Below, one piece after another: positions 27,001 to 36,000 of a stretch of 64,000 nucleotides of DNA. The DNA comes from an uncultured Opitutia bacterium. Its GTDB lineage: Bacteria; Verrucomicrobiota; Verrucomicrobiia; Opitutales; UBA953. The number at the start of each line of letters is the position of its first letter. Positions within the stretch are counted from its first letter, which is position 1. The translations under genes were made by a program, and so were the position numbers. Under the pieces are notes generated by a model, which saw only the letters and a program-made list of their open reading frames with translations, made no database searches and was not told where the DNA came from. Where the stretch lies: the NCBI GenBank assembly GCA_903855995.1, contig CAIOAN010000010.1:1-64000 (forward strand), read 5' to 3'.

Positions 27001-30000
27001 TCGCCCCGTTATTCTGGGTGATGGTCACGCCCGTCAGGTAGGTCCCGGCGTCGAAGTTGATCATCCCGATATTGTTCGTGCCGCCAGCACCGTTACCGAA
27101 AGTGATCTTCTGGGTGGTCGTGATCAAAGTACCACCGGCCAGATTCAGGACGCCATACTGATTGGCGTTGTTCATGTAGATGCCGAAGGGCGAGCTGGCG
27201 CCGGAACGATCGAGCGTGCCGCCCGGCCCGAGGGTCATCGTGCTCGTCTGGCCGCTGCCGCCGTACGCAAGCATCATCCATTCGCCGTTGAAAGTGACCA
27301 CCGGGTTGGCGCTGCCGCCGATATAAGTGACCGCGGTGCCGCCGTTATAGTCGAGATTGACGCGGCCGGGCGCGAGCAACGTGCCACCGGTGACATTGAA
27401 ATATCCGTAGCCGCCGGCGACCGAGTTGATACGGAAGCACAACGCGTCCGTGGCAGTCAACTGATTGAACGTCGCGGAACCGGAAGTCTGATTGTAGACG
27501 GCGACCGCCCCGGCGACCGACGCACCGTAAAGGTTATAATAGTTGGCGATGGTGCCGCTGACATTGACGATGGCGTAACCGGTCGTGCTGCCGATGTTGA
27601 GCAAGCTGCTGGCGGACGAACCGTTGACCGTGCCCGTGATGTTCAGGGTGCCGGCATTGACGGTGATATTACCCGAAAGCGGATTGTAGCCCGACAGCGT
27701 CTGCGCGCCGTAGCCGGTCTTGACGAGCGAGAGGCTGAGTGCCCCGCCGTCGCGCAGCGAGCCGGCGAACGTGCTGTCCGTGTTGTCGGTACCAATGTAG
27801 AGCGACGAGGCGGCCGCACCGTTGTTCTCCACATAACTGTTAGCGCCGCTGCTGGCGAGCGAGCCGACGTAGACCGTGTAACCGTTGGTGCGCAGGATGC
27901 CTCCATTGGTCGGGATGACCCGCGAATTCGGACTGAACGCATTGACCGCCCCGGCGGCCAGCACGGCGCCGTCAATCGTCGTCGTGCCGTAATAACCGGC
28001 ACCAAACCAAGAGTTCGTGGGCGGGAAATAATAATTGGTCTGGAGCGCGTTCGCGAGGGTGCCCGCGATGGTCACGATGCCGCCCGCCGAGCTGCTGATC
28101 GTCACGCCGTTAGTGGCGGAACCGCTAATATTACCTGCGAGGGTGAGCGTGGAGCCGTTGGCACCGGTGCCGGCGATCGACCAGGTCTGCGGGGCTCCCA
28201 GCACGACCGGGGCCGTGATGGAGATATTACCTGCGTTGCTCTGCACGGCGATCCCATCGGTGGAAACCGCCGGGGCGATTGTCAGCGTGTTGATGTCCGG
28301 ACCGCCGCCGCCGATGGAGACGGAGGTCACGCCGGTGGGCGTCGAAGTGAACACCAGGCCGCCGACGGTGAACGGCACGTCGAGCGTCGAAGCGTAGGCG
28401 GTCGCGGCGGAATTGGAGGCGCTGAAGATGACGCGGTTAGCGACACCGGGGAAGCCCTGGGCGTTGACCGTGCCAGCGGCGTCGGTGGTGAAGTTGGTAT
28501 TGAAGGTCGTCTTATTGAAGGTCGACCAGCTGTTATCGCCGCTGATCTTCCAGTAAAGATCCGTGGCCCCACCGGCGAAAGCGGTGGTCGTGAGGGTCAC
28601 CGCCGTATCGGTCGCGGCGAAGGCGAACGCCTGGCCGCCGAAGTTGGCGAGCTTACCCAGCGTGAAAGAGGCGCCGGAAAGGCCGCTCGGCGCCGTGATC
28701 AGATTATAGGTGCCCGCCTGCAGGCCGCCGAGACCGGTCAGGTTGATGAGCACGCGGTTGGCCGTGACGGCTGGGGCGGTGGTCGTGATACTGTCGTAGG
28801 AGGACAGGCCGCCGATGTCGAAGCCGAGGGTCGTGCCCGTGTAGCTGGTGCCCGCCACGACCGTGCCCAATTCGAGTACGCCGCCGCCAAGGTTGATCGC
28901 CTGACCCGCGGTGTTGAAAAGATTGAGCGCGGCCCCCGCGGCCACCTTGATGGCCGACGTGGCGAGCGGAGCGGCAACGCCGCCGGTAAGATTCAGGCGA
29001 CCTCCGAGGACCGTCGTGGAACCCGCGTAGGAAAGCGTCGTACCGGAGACCGTGAGGGTACCGATGCCGTCCTTCACGATATTAAGGTTATTCTCATTAG
29101 TCCCCGCACCGCCGAGGGAGCCAGTGTAAGTGGTGGTATTATCCTGCAGGACGGTGAGCGTCGAATAGGCGGCGTTGCCGCCGACGATGGCGTTCGTATT
29201 GACCGAACCCAAAGCGCGGAGCGTGATCGCGGCACGGGCCCCATAGGTGCCGGCGGGCGTCGCGACCGTGAGGAAGGGAGCGGAGCCAGGCAAGTAACTG
29301 CCGGGATCCGAGATCACGACATCGGTGATCTTCCCCGCGGCCGAGACGACGGCGTAACCTTGCGCCGCCGTGGCACCGAGCTGACTGCCGATTGCATCGA
29401 AGGTGAGGATCGGCAGATTGCCGGGCAGATAAAGGTAGCCGTTGTCGACGATCGTGAGGTCCGCACGCTGCACCCCGGTGAGCGAGGTGAGCGAACTGAC
29501 GGTCTGGTTAAGAGAGCCGCTGGAATTACCGAGCTGCACGATACCGGAAGTACTGCCTGAACCGAGATTCAAGGCGGCATTGACGGAGATACGGTTATCC
29601 GAGCCACCGCCGAGGATGAGGCGGCCATTGGCCGCGGTCGTCGCACCGGCATAGCCCGTGGTCGCGGCCAACGTCAGCGTGCCGGCACCGGCCTTCGTGA
29701 GGCCGCCAGGGCTGGCGCCGCTCGTGATCGCGGCAGGGCCGCTGGCCGTCGCAAAAAGGCTCATGCCGAACGACGTGGAGTCGGGCACATTATTGATGAT
29801 CGTGCCGACGGGTACGCCCGCGCCGCTGACCGTCATGCCGACGAGGAGTCCGGCCGTGCCGCTGGAGACGGTCACGACCTGACTGGCGTTCGTCAGCGTA
29901 GCCGTAGAGAAGTTCACGCCACCGATCGAATTACTCAGCGTGATATTGTTCGTACCCGTATCGAGGGTGCCGCCCGCCGGAGCGAACGTCATGACACGAT

Positions 30001-33000
30001 TGGAAAGATCGCCGGTGAAACCGTTGGCGAGCTGCAACGTGCCGCCCGCGAAGACGATGGCGCCCGTGTTGCCGCCGATATTGCTGGGCGAGGTGATGCT
30101 CAGCGTGCCTTCATTGAGGGTCGTCTGGAAACGACCTGAGCCGCCGCCGGCGGTGTTGGCGGCGGAAAGCACGAGCGTTCCGCGGCCGGCCTTGGTGAGA
30201 TTGGCGTTGGAAACAAGGGGGGAGCTGATGATCGCGGTCAGCTGCGGGCTCACGGCGGCCGAGCTCGGGTTCATCACGCTGATGACATACTCCGTCACGC
30301 CGCTGACCATGATGCCGCTCTCGAAACCGCCGAGCGTGATGGTGTTGACCGGGATGTTGCCAGGCGCCGAAGGCGTCGCCCACGGATTCATCGTGAACAT
30401 CATCGCCCCGCTGCCAATCTGCAGCGCAGCGCCCGCGCCGACGCCGCCGCCGAGTACGCTGAAGGCACCTGAAGTCAGCGTATTACTATGGAGGATGAGC
30501 GAATTGATCGCCGGACTGCCCGCGACGGAAAGGGTGCCGGACGGCAGGGCGCTCGAAAGCAGCTCGCGCACATTCGAACCTCCGCCGGAGGCGGCGAGCG
30601 TCGTATACTCGGTCGTGATGTCGAGGACCCGCAGCGAAATCGCATTCGCATCATAGGTAACAAAAGAGTTACCCATGTTGTATTCGGTCGCCTCAATCGT
30701 GCCGTTCCAGCTTTCGCCGGTGAGCCAGGGGACGATGCTGACGGTCGTGCTGCCCGAGGCACCGGCGGCGCCCGTATTCCAAGGGGTCGACTGGGGCGTG
30801 GTGATCGCCCACTTATAGTAGCCCGCGCCGACGAAATTGCCGATCGGCGAGCCGACGAGCGTCTGGGCCGTGGCGGTGGCAGTCGCGGCGTTGCTCAGGG
30901 TCAGCGTGTTCGGGCCGGTGATCGCGGTGACAATCGTGTTCCCGGCCAGCGCGTTGCCCGAGTAGCTGCCGATCGCGGCGGTGCTGAGCGTGAACGTCGT
31001 GCCGTTGGCGTTGACGTTCGTGACCGTGGTGCCGGTGGCGATACCCATGCCGGAGACCATCATGCCCACCTGGAGGCCGGTGGTGCTCGTGACGGTGACC
31101 ACGTTGGAACCGTAGGTCGTGACCGCCGCGGCGAGCGCGGCGACCGGAAGATTGGCATTCGTGACAATGGAGCCGACGGTGATCAGGCTCGTGTCAGCCA
31201 CGCCGGTGACCGCGGTCGACCCGGAGGTCAGCGCTGCGGTGGTCAGGGAACTCGTCGTCGTGCGATAACCAAGACGGCCGCCGCGCAGATTACCGGTCGA
31301 GTAATTCTGGCGCACCAGGTTCGCAAAGGTCGTCGCAAACGCGGTATTAGTAGTGGCATACTCGGTGATGTAGTTCGTACCGGTCGTGAGCACGAGGGTA
31401 CCGAAGGCCTTGGTCTGGGCGCTGCCGATCGCGGAACGTAGCAGCAAGCCGAGCGGGCGGGTCTCCGGATACACCGAGCCGGCGACCGCATAGACAGACG
31501 GCGGCACGCTACCGGCGGCGGAGTTGAGCTGGATAACTTGAGCGGCCGGCAGCAGCGCGACGTTATTCGCGCTATAGTCAAGATACAGAGCCCCGTAACG
31601 ATTGATGAAGACAATCGGATTCACACCCCCAGCGAGTGAAGTATATAGAAGGCCGGTGTTATTAACCAACTGCACCGAGCCGCGGTCGACAATCAGGTTA
31701 CCGAAACTCGCGTTGGTGTTATTAATGACCAGGTTCGCGTTGCCCTGCATCATCAGGTTACCGTTACCCCGGATTTCACCGTTCCAGTTCGTGCCGACGG
31801 TCTCGGTCAGGACCAGCGTGGTGCCGGTGCCGAGGTTAATGTAATTGAAGTTGGCGTAGGTCTGACGATTACCCCCGGCAATCGAGCCAATGACTTCCGA
31901 GTAGGGCGTCCCCGCAGACAACGCGATGCCGGCACCGGCGCCATAGGCGAGCGTATCGATGGTAAAGTGGATGCCGTCGGGATCCACCGTGGCCACGTGC
32001 GACCCCATCGGGATGTTCGCGCCCGTGATGACCATGCCTGGGACGAGGCCAGCCGTGCCGCCTGTCGCGAAGGTCAGCGCCGCCCCCGTGGCGGTCGCAG
32101 GCTGGCTAATCATCAACGTCGTGCCGTTCTGGATACCGATGATCGTGGAGCCGGCCGGGATACCCACACCGGTGATACCCATGCCAGCGGAAAGGCCAGC
32201 GGTACTGGAGACGGTCACCAACTTGGAACCAGCGTTGGTCGCACCGCTCGCCAAGGTGGACTGCCCCGACAGCGTGATAAGATTAGAAGCCAGCGTGAAA
32301 ACCGCGCCGGAGAGCGCGGGGCCATCGGCCACGACGCTGAAATTACTGCTGTCCTGATTGGTGAAGACCAACTGCGCGTTGTCCCCGATGCCGAAGCCGC
32401 CGCGCCCAGTGCGCGCCACTTCCAGGGTACCGGCCTGGATCTGGACGAGCCCCGAGAAGTCGTTGGAATTCGCACCGCCGATGAGGCGCAAGGTGCCCTC
32501 CCCGGTCTTGGTGATGGCCTGGGAGCCTCCAATATAAGAGGAGACAATCAGATTCTGGCTACCGACGGCGGCCGAACCCAGCGGAGGCTGATCCACCGAA
32601 AAGATGAGTTCGCGCGTCGACGAACCCAGCGAGCCACCCGAGATGACGGAGCTGTTGAGGGAGCCCACGGTCGGGCTGGCTACGCCAGTGGTCTGCAGCA
32701 CGCCGCCCGAGACGAGGCGAAGCAGGATACCGTCCGAAATATTCAGCGTGGAATTACCTTGGGCGTTGAAACGCAGGGAGATGGGTGAAACCGGCGTCGA
32801 GATGATGCCGGTGAAGCCGGTCTGGTCCGAGATATTCTCAGCGTTGTTCCAAGTGGTGACGTCGTCCTTAAGGAGCGTGTTGACCGCGACGATATTGGCG
32901 CCGGTAAGGAAGTTGCCGGTGGCGGTGGCGAAGCTGGTGACCCCGGAACCGTCGGTGACCGTCGTAGCGGCACCCAGCACGCCCACGAGTCCAGAATACA

Positions 33001-36000
33001 CATCGTTCAGGGTCGTCGTCGTGATGCCGTTGACGGAACTCTGGGTGCCGCTCGGGAGCGTCAGGCGAATCGTGCCCGCGAGGCGGGAGACGATCGGTCC
33101 GAGATTCAGGACAATCGGCTGGCTGTTCGTGGCGGTGACGCTGATCGCCGAGTAGGCGCCCGTGTTACCCGTACCGAGCGCCGGCAAGGTGAGGCCACCG
33201 ACGTTCTGCGCGACCGCGGCGGAACTGTTGCCGATGAGCGACAGACTGCCGCCACGGAAATCGAGCAGCGCGGCGGGGTTGAGGCGGTTGGTCGGGGTGA
33301 GATAATTGAGAATCACCAGACCCGCGTCGAAGCGATTGGTCGCGGTGCTCACGCTACCGGACGTCTGATTCTCGCCGCGGAACTCGATCGTGCCGCCGCC
33401 GGTCTTCAGGAAACCGCTGCCTGCGCCGGCCAGAATGGCGTCGATGACAATTTCGGCCTCATTCGGCAGTAGGAGGTTGCTCTTATAGACCGTGAACGTG
33501 CGCTGGGCCGCGGCGCCGAGGCTCAAGACGCCGAGACCGGCGGTGCCGGTAATCGTGGCCTGCTGGGTGCCGCCCGTCGAATTACCTCTAGCTTCTACGA
33601 CAAAATTTCCGTTCAAGGTCAACGTGCCGGCGCCCAGGAGAACCGTCGCCTGAGACGCCGCGGTAGACGCAGTATTATACATCTGCAGCGAACCGACGGT
33701 CTGGTTCGTGCCGTTGATGTCGAAGATCGAAGGGAACGCCGTGTTATTGACGTAGAGCGCGGAACTGGTGCTCAGCTGCTGACCGGCGCCGGTGGCGATT
33801 TTGATCGAGCCACCGTCGAGATAGGTCTGCCCCGTAAAGGTACTCGTCACCGGCATATTGAGCGTCAACACACCTGGCCCGATATGGGTGAAAACATTAC
33901 CGTTGGTACCGGTCTGAATCAGACGACCCGAAAAAACGGTGTTGGTCGTGTAATCGCCGCCCGTTCGGAAGGTTGCCGCGGTGGTGGAGGTATTGATGAT
34001 GATCGGCACCCCGACGGCCGAGACCGTGCCAATCGCGGAGTGGGTGCCGAGGGCGGCCGTGCTCAAGACGAAGGTGGTGCCATTGGTGATGCTAGCGATG
34101 GTGGCATTCGTCGGGATGTCCGCGTGGCCGCTCACGATCATACCCGGCAGGAGGCCCGCGGTGCTCGTGACCGTGACCGTCGTCGTCGAGTTGGTCACCA
34201 GATTGGCCAGCGCCACCGGCGTGCCGTAGAGAGCGGAAATCGAGCCGGCCGTGCCGTTAACCCCCGCCAGATCAAACGTCGTCTGGCCCTTCATGACCAT
34301 GGGGTTATTCTGATAACCCAAGACACCGGAGTTCGTGCCGGCGGCGATGCCATTCACGAGCTGCGAACCTTCATTGAGGATGATCGGTCCGGTGAAAGTA
34401 TTGGCCGCGGTAAGTTTGAGGATACCAGGTCCGTTCACGGTCAGACCGCCGGCTCCGCTAATGACCCCCGCGATCGTCAGGGTGACCCCAGAAGTGGCGA
34501 CGTTGAAGTTAGCGTTGCCGCCCAGAAGGTTGAAAGTGTGGCTGTCGGCCGTGGAACCGGCCGCCAAGGTACCCGTGGCGCCCGTATAATTGAGCGTGGT
34601 GCCATCGCGCATGTTTACGACGGCCGCGATACCCAGGCCGAGTGTGCCCGCACCAGAGATGCCGGTGTTGCTAAAATTCAAGGTGCCGCCGTCGATGGTC
34701 ACGGTCCCCGTGAACAGATTGGTGCCCGACAAAGTCAGGGCCCCGGGGCCAGCCTTCACGAGATTCGTCAGGTTGGTGACGCTGTTGTTGATGATGCCCG
34801 CCGAGACCGTGACCAAGCCCGACGAATACTGCTGCAGGATCAGGTCATAGGCACCGGATGCATTGCCGGATGGCATGATCGTACTGGTGGTCACGCCACC
34901 GAGGGAGTAGGCCGTGGTGCCGGTGAAAAGAATGCCGTCGTTCACCGCGAGCGTGTTGGCGCCCATGGTCAACGCATCAGTCCCGGCGGAACCGATGATT
35001 TTGATCGTACCGGCCGTCAACGCACCCGTGAGCGTGGCGGCACCCGTCTGGATATAGTTGACCGTGCTGACGCCACCGGTGGTCGGCAGCGCGAGGTAAC
35101 TGCTGGCTGTCAGGGTAACCCCCGAGCCGACGGCGGCGGCCGAGCTGAGCGTGAAGGTCGTGCCGTTCGTGATACCGGAGATAATCGTGCCTGCGGTCGG
35201 GATGGAAGTCCCGGTGATGTTCATGCCAGGCAGAAGGCCTGCCGTGCCGCCCGCGGCGAAAGTCAGCGCGGAACCCGTGGAGCTGGCCGGCTGGCTGATT
35301 GTGACCGTGGTGGTGCCGACACTGGTGATCACCGTGCCACCGGGAATGCCGGGCCCGCTGATGCCCATGTTTACCGAGAGACCAGCGACGCTACCCACCG
35401 TGATGGTGTTGCTCCCGACGGTCGTCGCCCCACCGGTGATTGTGGTCTGCGCCGCCAGGGTGATGGTAGTCGTAGCGGTGGTGGTCGTCGCAGGCAGCGA
35501 GACCTGCCCGACGGTCGGCGTCGAGGTGAGTCCCGCCAGCAAGGCGTTACCCAAAATATTGCCCGTGGTCAGCCAATTGAAATTTGTGCCGTCGGTAAAC
35601 ACTGCACGGCCGCCGCCCATGATGCCGTTGGACAGACCGGTGGTCGAATAAATCGCGGTGTTGACCGGAGCCGAAACCAGCAAGGCCGCCCCCGAGGTGG
35701 TCATGGTGATGGCGCCCAAGTTCAGGGTCGTGCCCGAAGTGTCTCCTGCGGTGAGACCGATCGTGCCGCCGCCGAGACCGATCGTGACGGCACCCAGCGT
35801 CTGCGACGCCGCGAGTCCGGCTTTTCCGATGAGATTGAAATTGCCGCCCGAAAGATTGAGCGCGCCGCCCGCCACCGCGCCGGGCGACATCAGCGACTTC
35901 GAAGTCGCGGCGATGCCGCTGACATACGTACCCGCTGCACCCGGATTGGCGCTCGCCACGAAGTGGGTGGCATCGGTCACGCTCACCACATACTGGTTCG

